5,940 nucleotides of DNA from an uncultured Pleurocapsa sp. (GTDB lineage Bacteria > Cyanobacteriota > Cyanobacteriia > Cyanobacteriales > Xenococcaceae). A program made the translations under genes and the position numbers. Of the stretch, positions 1-5,940 are shown piece after piece. The notes under the pieces were generated by a model, which saw only the letters and a program-made list of their open reading frames with translations, was not told the origin of the DNA and searched no databases. The DNA lies in contig CAKZYI010000172.1 in the NCBI GenBank assembly GCA_937884735.1, positions 1-5,940 on the forward strand. The letters run 5' to 3'. The stretch's first letter is position 1; each line of letters begins with the position of its first letter.

Positions 1-584
1 ATGTATATATTCCTCTAGGTGGCAGTCGTGTCGGCACCTTGAGGGTAATGTGCAACACTTTGACAACGTTTATTGTCAGTGGCTTTTGGCACGGTGCTAC
101 GTGGACGTTTGTGATTTGGGGAGCATTGAACGGCGTTTTGTTGAATTTGGAAACGATTGTAGGTAGCAAGGCGCGAAGATTGCGAGCCCAAATACCAGGT
201 GGAGAAGGCATACTACCCTCTCCTATCGCCTTGAGTAGAATGCTGACGACATTCTCAATTGTCTGTTTTACCTGGATATTTTTCCGCGCCTCTACCTTAA
301 GTGAAGCACTGACAATTTTGCAAAAAATCGCTATTGATTTATGGAATATAGATAGTTATCGCTCTGCTATTAAAACTGTGGGCTCCCAAATTGAGAATCA
401 GCAGACTTTAATACTACTAGTGATTTTTGTGGCCTTAGAATGGCTTTGCAGAAAACATAGCCATGTATTAGCGAAGATAGAACTGTTAAGATTAGGCCGC
501 TGGGGGATCTACACGGCTGCCATTTTCGCCATTATGACACTAGGTACTCGAACGGCAGGCACGTTTATCTATTTTCAATTTTGA
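1..584 (+). CDS. MBOAT-family polysaccharide O-acyltransferase (AlgI/DltB-like), 5' end cut by window
   Basis: Integral membrane O-acyltransferase, expected to move acetyl groups across the inner membrane for addition to a surface glycan. The frame is open from the window edge (first full codon at position 3), so the gene starts upstream; the TTG at 39 is an internal Leu codon, not a start. The visible 193 residues begin with YIPLGGSR, the conserved MBOAT signature. Next comes VSGFWHGATW, whose His (codon 90-92) matches the invariant MBOAT catalytic histidine. FTWIFFRAS followed by an SxxEAxxIL stretch is the typical AlgI C-terminal half, and the protein ends FIYFQF, also usual for the family. 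Hydrophobic stretches around fragment residues 20-50, 80-100, 130-150 and 170-190 look like membrane segments. The SGNH-type gene begins 8 bases after the stop, so the two are probably one operon. Family is secure; the acetyl donor and the glycan acceptor are inferred. Confidence 0.93.
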   Translation, partial: VYIPLGGSRVGTLRVMCNTLTTFIVSGFWHGATWTFVIWGALNGVLLNLETIVGSKARRLRAQIPGGEGILPSPIALSRMLTTFSIVCFTWIFFRASTLSEALTILQKIAIDLWNIDSYRSAIKTVGSQIENQQTLILLVIFVALEWLCRKHSHVLAKIELLRLGRWGIYTAAIFAIMTLGTRTAGTFIYFQF

Positions 585-592
585 GTGGATAA

Positions 593-1609
593 TTGATTGT
601 GAGTCTACCTAAATTTATTTCAAGTTTTGGTCAATTTATAGCTTTTCAAACTTTAATATTTGGCTCTTTTCTATGGTTATACTATCGACCGGCTTATCAA
701 TATCCCAACTATGCGACCACTAATATCAAACATGAAAGGTTAAAAAAAGCACCTTCACCAAGGCTTATATTCGTTGGTGGCTCGAATCTTTTTTTCGGAT
801 TAGATTCTGAGTTGATAAAAGCTCAAACAGAGTATCACCCAATCAACATGGGGCTCACAGTGGCTACGAGACTCAACTTTATTTTGAATGAAGTTAAGCC
901 TCAATTACTTGCTGGAGATACTGTTGTCTTAGTTCTAGAATATCAGCAATTTACTGTGCCTGGAAATGCTGCAAATCCTCAGATATTGGCGAGAATTCTC
1001 GAACAAAGACCTCGAAGTATTCAATATTTGAACTTAGAACATTGGAAACTTTTGTTTGATAAGGGAATTCAAGATAATGCTGGCATTGCACTAAGAGCTG
1101 CAGTTGAAAACTTTGTAGCTAGAAAACCAATTCTTTTACAGTCTGATGGATACTCTAAATATGCAAGACGCTATAACCAGTATGGTGACCTTGTCATGTT
1201 TAGGGATGAAAAGCCAGCTCAGGGTAGACATCGCGAAGACTTGTTACCTAATGCTCTCAATTATTCGGTGATACATAAAAATATTGATACTCTAAACAAA
1301 TTTAAGGAATATTGTAATTCTAAGCATGTCAAGGTTATTTATTCATATCCACCGATGCCATATTCTCAATATTCTAAAAAGAAGCTCATTGCTAAGAAGT
1401 TCGATCGCCTTTTCCGAGAGAGACTAAATATTCCTCTTATAAATTCTCAAGAGGATATGGTTTTCCCCGACGAAAAATTTATTGATCAAACCTACCATAT
1501 GCATAGTGACGGACCAAGTCTTCAAACTCAGAAAGTGCTTGATAGTCTTTATTCTTATAAAGTCAAAGATGCCAGCAATTTTGAGGATCTGAAGAAGTCG
1601 AATCTATAG
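593..1609 (+). CDS. Membrane-anchored SGNH-hydrolase-like protein, partner of the MBOAT acyltransferase
   Basis: Probable periplasmic acyl-transfer partner comparable in role to AlgJ/AlgX, which take acyl groups from an MBOAT and place them on a polysaccharide. Residues about 10-31 form one hydrophobic segment that looks like an uncleaved anchor. LIFVGGSNLFFGLDS (58-72) supplies a block-I nucleophile candidate, Ser64; NMG (85-87) resembles block II. Near the C-terminus, FIDQTYHM gives the Asp298/His302 pair in the DxxYH form common in these proteins. The 338-residue length suits a single SGNH domain. Start: an in-frame TAA lies directly before the TTG at 593, so nothing longer is possible; GTG at 599 (336 residues) is a real alternative because a GGA at 587-589 sits 9 bases before it but only 3 before the TTG. 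The 8-base gap from the MBOAT gene indicates co-transcription. Overall sequence is divergent, so the call rests on motifs and context. A plain esterase is the main alternative. Confidence 0.8.
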   Translation: MIVSLPKFISSFGQFIAFQTLIFGSFLWLYYRPAYQYPNYATTNIKHERLKKAPSPRLIFVGGSNLFFGLDSELIKAQTEYHPINMGLTVATRLNFILNEVKPQLLAGDTVVLVLEYQQFTVPGNAANPQILARILEQRPRSIQYLNLEHWKLLFDKGIQDNAGIALRAAVENFVARKPILLQSDGYSKYARRYNQYGDLVMFRDEKPAQGRHREDLLPNALNYSVIHKNIDTLNKFKEYCNSKHVKVIYSYPPMPYSQYSKKKLIAKKFDRLFRERLNIPLINSQEDMVFPDEKFIDQTYHMHSDGPSLQTQKVLDSLYSYKVKDASNFEDLKKSNL

Positions 1610-1652
1610 CTTTATATGGCTTATGGATTTTGGGCTATGTTTGAATCAGCCG

Positions 1653-2435
1653 CTAAGCATATCCCATCTTCTCAACTAAATTTTCTGATTTCTCGATAAA
1701 GTAGTTTTCTAAAAAAGTATCAAAGTGATTCTTCCAGTCGCCAGCCATACCCTTTCGATAGTGAGACTGGAGGTTTTCCTGCCCTTGATTACGACCACTT
1801 AGCTTTTGAAAGCTTAGGTCCGATAAAACCTGTTGTAAATCGGTATCTGAGATGGTTATCCGACAGTAAACCATGAGCATCTTGAAATAATCAAATTGCT
1901 CTTTGCCGGTTAGATCTTCAAATCGAAATATCTTAAAGTCAGAAACTGATTTTTCGGCAACACTCCAAGAATTTAACGCCGCAAAGAGGCCTATTCCACC
2001 AGATTCATTTCTAGACCAATCGACTACCTGAGCTAAACCATCCCGTTTAGTTTTTGCTTTTAAGATACTCCGCATTTCAGATATGCGGCCCATCTCACGG
2101 TGGGAATAAAGGATGGAATAGTACATCGAGGTAATAATATCTCGTGGATCTCTAGCTACAAAAAATACAGAGTAATTATCGGGTTTTTGGATAGCCTTAA
2201 AACATTCATAGCTAAGAAAAAGAGGACTCAAAATTTTCTTTTGAGGAAAAGCCTCATCAAAGGATCGTTGAGTGATGTTTCGGGTATCTGTTTTTCCTGG
2301 CAGGTAGTCTTCATATCTGTAGCATTCTAGTCCAGAGGCTTTGTAGATGAGTGGGTGTTCCAGTATTGCCCTAACCCATTGACTCCCCGTTTTGAAGACG
2401 CAGCAGTGATATATGTTGTCAGGAGTTTTTCCCAA
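1653..2435 (-). CDS. PAPS-dependent sulfotransferase domain protein (downstream copy of tandem pair)
   Basis: Predicted cytoplasmic enzyme that transfers sulfate from PAPS to a hydroxyl or amino group, here probably a sugar of the glycan made by this locus. FKTGSQW (14-20) is the 5'-phosphosulfate-binding loop. ARDPRDIITS (94-103) gives the Arg/Ser that hold the 3'-phosphate. YRKGMAGDWKNHF (226-238) is the classical RKGxxGDWKxxF motif of Sulfotransfer_1. The usual Thr after that Phe is Asp here. No signal peptide or membrane segment is evident; 260 residues is normal for a single domain. Start: no ATG lies between the upstream in-frame TAA (2457-2459) and the conserved NIYHCC region. The TTG at 2435 has GAGG 8 bases ahead and aligns exactly with the TTG of the upstream paralogue. 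It follows that paralogue by 95 bases on the same strand, so co-transcription is likely. The true acceptor cannot be read from sequence. Confidence 0.9.
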   Translation of the reverse strand: MGKTPDNIYHCCVFKTGSQWVRAILEHPLIYKASGLECYRYEDYLPGKTDTRNITQRSFDEAFPQKKILSPLFLSYECFKAIQKPDNYSVFFVARDPRDIITSMYYSILYSHREMGRISEMRSILKAKTKRDGLAQVVDWSRNESGGIGLFAALNSWSVAEKSVSDFKIFRFEDLTGKEQFDYFKMLMVYCRITISDTDLQQVLSDLSFQKLSGRNQGQENLQSHYRKGMAGDWKNHFDTFLENYFIEKSENLVEKMGYA

Positions 2436-2443
2436 AATTGTAT

Positions 2444-2447
2444 CCTC
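2444..2447 (-). promoter_or_regulatory. Ribosome binding site supporting the TTG start of the downstream sulfotransferase
   Basis: GAGG on the minus strand ends 8 bases before the TTG at 2435. It is the only good Shine-Dalgarno match here, and no ATG is available, so it decides the start. Confidence 0.5.
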
Positions 2448-2487
2448 AAAAATCTTTTAACTTCTCAAGAAAAATCTGGCTGCTTAG

Positions 2488-2516
2488 CAAATAAGCTCTA
2501 GGTTGCGTGAAGTCAA
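2488..2516 (-). promoter_or_regulatory. Possible sigma70-type promoter in the gap between the two sulfotransferases
   Basis: On the minus strand TTGACT (2516-2511) matches five of six bases of the -35 consensus. Seventeen bases later TATTTG (2493-2488) matches only the first half of the -10 consensus. It could give the downstream sulfotransferase its own transcription. A small inverted repeat overlaps the -10 region. In AT-rich DNA such a match can arise by chance. Confidence 0.2.
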
Positions 2517-2530
2517 CAACTTTTTTTACG

Positions 2531-3301
2531 CTATTCGTATCCTAATACCGTGAGCAAATCTCCCGTAGTGCTAGAAAATTGACTACTAATCTCGGGTGTA
2601 AAATGGTTTTTCCAATCTCCTGCTACGCCTTTTCTGTAGTGGGATTTAATGTCTTCTGTGCCTTGTTGGCGACCAGCTAGCTTTTCAAAGCTGAGATCTT
2701 TGAGAATGGATTTTGTCTTGTTGCGATTGAGCGGTATGCAACAGTGCTCAAATAGCTCTAAAAAAGCATCAATATTGTCAGGGCCAGTCAAGTCTTCAAA
2801 ACGAAATAGTCGAACATTTTTATCATTTTGATATCCATTACCCCAGGAAGATAAAGCCATAAAGACACCCGTCTTATCTAAAACGTCAATAGCTTTGAGC
2901 ATGCCTTCTTCAGCCGACATGCTATTTAGCTTACTTCGCGTTCTATCAATAGCATTGTTTGCTGTATGAGAGTGCTTCATTGAAAAGTACCAAGAGACAA
3001 CGATGTCGCGTGGATCTCTCATAACGAAAAAAGCTCTGTAGTCCTTAGGTTTTGGAATGCTATCGAAGCACTCATAGCTTAAAAAAAGCGGACTAAGTAT
3101 TGTATTCTCTGGCAGGGGAGCATCAAAAAAACGTTCGCAGATTTTTCTGGTGTCTGCCTGATTGGGCAAATCGTTTTCATATCTATAACATTTCATCCCA
3201 GAAGCATTTTTTACCAAAGGATGCTCTAATACGGCTCGCGTCCATTGACTCCCTGTTTTAAAGACACAGCAGTGATATATGTTAGTTAGCATTGTAATCA
3301 A
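2531..3301 (-). CDS. PAPS-dependent sulfotransferase domain protein (upstream copy of tandem pair)
   Basis: Predicted cytoplasmic sulfotransferase using PAPS, a clear paralogue of the gene directly downstream. The two share NIYHCCVFKTGSQW (7-20), the block from ILSPLFLSYECF, RDPRDI (95-100) and HYRKG-AGDWKNHF (221-234). Here the last motif ends in the usual Phe-Thr (234-235), so this copy looks closer to the family norm. Start: TTG at 3301 has GGAGA 5 bases ahead and lines up codon for codon with the TTG start of the paralogue (both six codons before NIYH). An in-frame ATG at 3292 (253 residues) is the alternative, but its spacing from GGAGA is 14 bases. It is the first gene of a minus-strand pair and is divergent from the ABC ATPase gene 73 bases away. 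The paralogues differ most in the middle (about 110-165) and C-terminal region, where acceptor contacts might lie. The acceptor is unknown; a surface glycan is inferred from context. Confidence 0.9.
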   Translation of the reverse strand: MITMLTNIYHCCVFKTGSQWTRAVLEHPLVKNASGMKCYRYENDLPNQADTRKICERFFDAPLPENTILSPLFLSYECFDSIPKPKDYRAFFVMRDPRDIVVSWYFSMKHSHTANNAIDRTRSKLNSMSAEEGMLKAIDVLDKTGVFMALSSWGNGYQNDKNVRLFRFEDLTGPDNIDAFLELFEHCCIPLNRNKTKSILKDLSFEKLAGRQQGTEDIKSHYRKGVAGDWKNHFTPEISSQFSSTTGDLLTVLGYE

Positions 3302-3374
3302 AGTTGTCTCCAGGATTATTTGGTCGCCGAAAATAGGTACGATATATCATCATTAGTATTTAAGATATCAGTAG
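3302..3374. promoter_or_regulatory. Divergent intergenic region, probable promoters for sulfotransferase pair and ABC ATPase
   Basis: These 73 AT-rich bases separate two divergent transcription units, so promoters for both should lie here or just inside the genes. On the plus strand TTGGTC (3320-3325) and TATATC (3343-3348) are 17 bases apart but match consensus only weakly. No clear operator is visible. A GATATC palindrome and several GATATAT-like words lie at 3340-3370. The ABC gene has no strong Shine-Dalgarno sequence. Confidence 0.35.
3307..3311 (-). promoter_or_regulatory. Ribosome binding site favouring the TTG start of the upstream sulfotransferase
   Basis: GGAGA on the minus strand ends 5 bases before TTG 3301 and 14 bases before ATG 3292. 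The spacing favours TTG, in agreement with the paralogue alignment. Confidence 0.5.
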
Positions 3375-4721
3375 ATGACGCATGGTCTTGATACAGTAGC
3401 CATTTTTCTTAAGAACGTATCAAAGCGCTACCGAAAGTATGAACGTCCTGTAGACCGATTAAAGCAGGCTTTATTCCCACAAAGAAACTATGGTGAGGAG
3501 TTTTGGGCATTAAAGGGAGTAGATATTACTATTCATAAAGGAAAAGCCACTGGAATTATTGGTAGGAATGGAGCTGGCAAAAGCACGTTGTTGCAAATTA
3601 TCGCAGGGACGATATCGCCGACGATGGGAGAGACATTTGTCGATGGACGTATCGCGGCATTACTGGAATTGGGAAGTGGCTTCAATCCAGAATTTACGGG
3701 GCGAGAAAACATTTTCCTAAGTAGTAAACTTTTAGGTTTAACAACTACGCAGGTTAATGAAAAAATAGACTCAATTATTGAGTTTTCAGAAATTGGTGAT
3801 TTTTTAGATCAACCGATTAAAACCTACAGCTCAGGCATGAAGCTTCGGCTGGCTTTTTCTGTCTATGTTGCAGTCGACCCCGATATATTAATCGTAGATG
3901 AGGCCCTGAGCGTTGGTGATATATTCTTTCAGCAAAAATGCTTTCAGCGTATGGAAGACTTGCTAGCAAAAAATAAGACCGTGTTGTTTGTTTCTCATAA
4001 TTTATCGTTAGTTAAAAATTTTTGTGAGACCGCATACTTGTTAGATAAAGGCGAAGTCGTTTTCTTTGGCTCTAGTTCTGACGCAATTGGAAAGTTTTAT
4101 CAAATAAAAAATAGTCATAAAAATATTGATGTACATGATAAAGACAGCTCTTCTATTCAGACTATAAGGACTAATTCGATATCCTATAATGGTGAACATC
4201 CATCTATTAAAAAAATTTCTGATCTAACTCAAAATTCTATATGGAAGTCGACCAAGCTTCATTCTGTTAGTTCTGAGGCTAGAATTTTAGCTGTTTCAAT
4301 CTTAGATCCAAGATTCATACCGACGACTGTCTATCAGATAGGTGATGTATTAAAAATTAGAGTCTACTTTACTGTGCCAAATTTAGATAGTTGTCACATA
4401 GGTATTGCGCTTAAAAATAAATTCGATCGGTTTGTCTTTCGTGGAGGCTCTTACTTTGATGAAAAAGCCCCATTAATAAGTGCAAATGATGCTATTCAGT
4501 GCTTTGAAATAGAGTTGAAATTAAATATTGAGGCGGGTAGTTACACAATAATGCTGTCCTTAGAGCAATCTAAACTAGTGCCTAATGAAACACATAGGAT
4601 TTACGCGTCGCCATGGATTGGTCCTATAGAAGTGCGTTGGGACTATAGAGCCCAAAAAGCTCCCTTCTTAGGAATGGTGGGACTTCCCTACAAAGGGAAA
4701 ATCGTGTCGCTTGATGAATAA
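3375..4721 (+). CDS. Wzt-type ABC transporter ATP-binding protein with C-terminal glycan-binding-like domain
   Basis: Cytoplasmic ATPase subunit of a polysaccharide exporter (Wzt/KpsT/TagH family), which drives a two-component ABC-2 pump moving lipid-linked O-antigen, capsule or teichoic-type chains across the inner membrane. Walker A is GRNGAGKST (63-71). LLELGSGFNPEFTGREN (96-112) is diagnostic of the polysaccharide-export branch. The signature is YSSGM (151-155), Walker B ILIVDEAL with Asp175/Glu176, and the switch histidine His208 in VSHNL. The ATPase ends near 240. A polar Ser/Lys/Asn-rich linker (about 245-295) leads to a beta-rich region (about 300-425) placed like the Wzt C-terminal domain, which in some O-antigen systems recognises the modified end of the chain. 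At 448 residues it fits the long, domain-bearing Wzt class, unlike short KpsT. ATG 3375 is preceded directly by an in-frame TAG, so no longer start exists. The permease (Wzm) is absent from the window. Substrate is inferred. Confidence 0.94.
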   Translation: MTHGLDTVAIFLKNVSKRYRKYERPVDRLKQALFPQRNYGEEFWALKGVDITIHKGKATGIIGRNGAGKSTLLQIIAGTISPTMGETFVDGRIAALLELGSGFNPEFTGRENIFLSSKLLGLTTTQVNEKIDSIIEFSEIGDFLDQPIKTYSSGMKLRLAFSVYVAVDPDILIVDEALSVGDIFFQQKCFQRMEDLLAKNKTVLFVSHNLSLVKNFCETAYLLDKGEVVFFGSSSDAIGKFYQIKNSHKNIDVHDKDSSSIQTIRTNSISYNGEHPSIKKISDLTQNSIWKSTKLHSVSSEARILAVSILDPRFIPTTVYQIGDVLKIRVYFTVPNLDSCHIGIALKNKFDRFVFRGGSYFDEKAPLISANDAIQCFEIELKLNIEAGSYTIMLSLEQSKLVPNETHRIYASPWIGPIEVRWDYRAQKAPFLGMVGLPYKGKIVSLDE

Positions 4722-4761
4722 CAGTACATCCAGAATTTGGAAGTTAATCTATCTTGCTTCC

Positions 4762-5940
4762 TTAGTGTCTTAGTAGGTTTAGTGTGTACAGCCAGTGATA
4801 TCGCCAGGCTTGTTTATGATACGAGCGAATAGCTTGATTGACTTCTGCTTGTGTAACCGTGCGATTGTGACAACGCTGTCTAAGGAGGTCCATTTCGGCC
4901 TGACCTACTTCGTTCCATGCTGATGTTTTTTGCTGAGGGTAAACTCGAAAAGCTCCTAAAAAACGAGGTAGCCGTACAAAATTAGCACCTGATTGGCGGA
5001 ATCGTAAAATGAGATCCCAATCCAGGGCAAAACGAAATGATTCATCTATACAACCTCCTGCTTTGTCCCATATGGAACGACGCCAGAACATTGTTTCTTG
5101 GGGGACATAATCAGCCCAAGTCAGCATTGAATCACTGTGGGGGGGTAAAACCCACTGACTTGTTTGCTGACTATGCTCGTTGACAATGATCCGATGTCCG
5201 TAAACGACGTCAACCTCTGGATGGTGATGGAAATAATTAGCTACATAATTAAGACTGCCTGGAAGCAATAAATCATCTGAATTGAGCCACGCCATTATCT
5301 CTCCGTTTGTTTGAGCGAAACCTCGGTTGATGGCGTTAGCCTGACCATCATCAGGTTCAGAAATAGTTTTGGTAACCCGCTTGGCATACCTTTTGAGTAC
5401 TTCTTGAGTGCCGTCTGATGAGGCTCCGTCTTGGATAAAGTATTCAAGATGAGGATATTCCTGATCTATGACACTTTTGATAGTTTGCTCAATATATTGA
5501 GCTTGATTGTAGGACGGTGTAACGATTGATATCTTTGGCGGTTGAGATGTCTCTAAACAGGTTTTTTCATAATGATCAGGTAGCTGGATAGGAGCAGGTT
5601 CCTGGCGTTCATCCAACGTTAGTTTGTTGTGTTGATGCTTAACCTCTTGAATCGCAACGACGGTAGAGTTGGGCAGAACCTGTTTGATAGCATGTCTAAT
5701 AGCATATTGATTTGGATATCTGATATTGCGCCTAAATAGCTTTCGGAAAATGTTCCATTGAACTCTTGGTAACAGAGTATGAGTTTGTTGAAGCTGAGTC
5801 TGGGTTTGTTGAAGCTGGGTCTGGGTATGTTGAAGCTGAGTATGGGTATGATGAAGATGTATATGAGTATGATGATGATGTGAGTGCTTATGATTAAGAT
5901 GTGTCTGATTATGATGATGATGTAGATGAGGTAGGTATTG
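4762..5940 (-). CDS. Family 2 glycosyltransferase with N-terminal His/Gln-rich heptad coil, 5' end cut by window
   Basis: Inverting GT-A glycosyltransferase, expected to add a sugar from a nucleotide donor to a growing surface glycan on the cytoplasmic side. Numbering from the window edge, the visible 392 residues hold SIVTPSYNQ (138-146) opening the GT2 fold, DGASSDGT (171-178) in the donor site, NSDD (220-223) as the metal-binding DxD-type motif, PQETMFWRR (280-288), and ALDWDL (305-310) as the likely catalytic-base region. Start: TTG at 5616 gives a 284-residue protein holding the whole GT2 domain, but the frame has no stop from there to the window end. The extra 108 codons form a patterned heptad repeat (to about residue 52) and then a basic linker (about 60-85). 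I therefore read the gene as entering from outside. What lies further N-terminal (another enzyme domain is common in such coil-linked proteins) cannot be seen. It converges on the ABC gene with 40 bases between the stops. Confidence 0.92.
   Translation of the reverse strand, partial: QYLPHLHHHHNQTHLNHKHSHHHHTHIHLHHTHTQLQHTQTQLQQTQTQLQQTHTLLPRVQWNIFRKLFRRNIRYPNQYAIRHAIKQVLPNSTVVAIQEVKHQHNKLTLDERQEPAPIQLPDHYEKTCLETSQPPKISIVTPSYNQAQYIEQTIKSVIDQEYPHLEYFIQDGASSDGTQEVLKRYAKRVTKTISEPDDGQANAINRGFAQTNGEIMAWLNSDDLLLPGSLNYVANYFHHHPEVDVVYGHRIIVNEHSQQTSQWVLPPHSDSMLTWADYVPQETMFWRRSIWDKAGGCIDESFRFALDWDLILRFRQSGANFVRLPRFLGAFRVYPQQKTSAWNEVGQAEMDLLRQRCHNRTVTQAEVNQAIRSYHKQAWRYHWLYTLNLLRH
5764..5940 (-). repeat. 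21-base in-frame tandem repeat encoding a degenerate seven-residue Leu/Gln/His/Thr repeat
   Basis: Successive 21-base units begin at plus-strand positions 5764, 5785, 5806, 5827, 5848, 5869, 5890 and 5911, and a further one is cut by the window edge. In protein order, N to C, they read PHLHHHH, NQTHLNH, KHSHHHH, THIHLHH, THTQLQH, TQTQLQQ, TQTQLQQ and a decayed THTLLPR. Rephased as LQQTQTQ, Leu takes position a and Thr position d of a coiled-coil heptad. Units nearest the GT2 domain are almost identical, and units farther away are increasingly His-rich. The array has no stop in the glycosyltransferase frame, which supports its being coding. It may continue beyond the window. Confidence 0.88.

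Noticed and set aside
1398..1409. GTTCGATCGCCT resembling the cyanobacterial HIP1 octamer
   Set aside because: It is one base off GCGATCGC, and no exact copy was found in the window, so it is not used as evidence for the host.
2100..2330. Plus-strand open frame of 76 codons
   Set aside because: It lies wholly inside the sulfotransferase gene on the opposite strand, which has clear family motifs, and the encoded peptide resembles nothing.
2482..2496. Inverted repeat GCTTA/TAAGC with a 5-base loop between the sulfotransferases
   Set aside because: The stem is only 5 pairs and AT-rich, and the nearest T-run on the minus strand is several bases away; too weak for a terminator or operator call.
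2649..2831. Plus-strand open frame of 60 codons
   Set aside because: It is antisense to the second sulfotransferase, with no motif or good ribosome site.
4684..4699. Perfect 6-base inverted repeat TTCCCT/AGGGAA with a 4-base loop
   Set aside because: It lies inside the last codons of the ABC gene and has no T-run after it, so it does not look like a terminator; probably chance.
4739..4761. GGAAG/CTTCC pair in the convergent gap as a possible bidirectional terminator
   Set aside because: The stem is 5 pairs with a 13-base loop and no flanking T-tract.
5848..5940. ATGATGATG-rich tract as a simple-sequence or CRISPR-like non-coding repeat
   Set aside because: The 21-base period stays in frame with the glycosyltransferase, there are no spacers, and no stop occurs in that frame; it is best read as coding.

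Overview
The window looks like part of an exopolysaccharide, capsule or O-antigen locus, most likely from a cyanobacterium. The coding is dense and moderately AT-rich. Every gene fits building, modifying or exporting a cell-surface glycan. The cyanobacterial assignment is inference: it rests on protein style (an MBOAT ending in FIYFQF, a GT2 joined to an LQQTQTQ coil). I found no intact HIP1 octamer (GCGATCGC).

Layout, left to right. Positions 1-584 (+) encode the C-terminal part of an AlgI/DltB-type MBOAT O-acyltransferase that begins outside the window. Eight bases later, 593-1609 (+) encodes a membrane-anchored SGNH-fold protein, the usual partner of such an MBOAT. Two tandem paralogous PAPS-dependent sulfotransferases follow on the minus strand (2531-3301, then 1653-2435). 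Diverging from them across a 73-base gap is a Wzt-type ABC transporter ATPase with a C-terminal glycan-binding-type extension (3375-4721, +). Converging on it is a family 2 glycosyltransferase (4762-5940, -). Its reading frame stays open to the right edge of the window and passes through a 21-base, seven-codon repeat. The Gln-rich heptad coil encoded there becomes strongly His-rich toward the N-terminus.

How the genes could work together (inference): the glycosyltransferase helps build a lipid-linked glycan. The MBOAT/SGNH pair would O-acetylate it, the sulfotransferases would add sulfate esters, and the Wzt-like ATPase would power export with a permease that is not in this window. The C-terminal domain of the ATPase may select the finished, modified chain. 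No RNA genes, CRISPR arrays, insertion sequences or transposases were seen. No stretch over 300 bases lacks a gene. The convergent gaps at 1610-1652 and 4722-4761 hold no convincing terminator.
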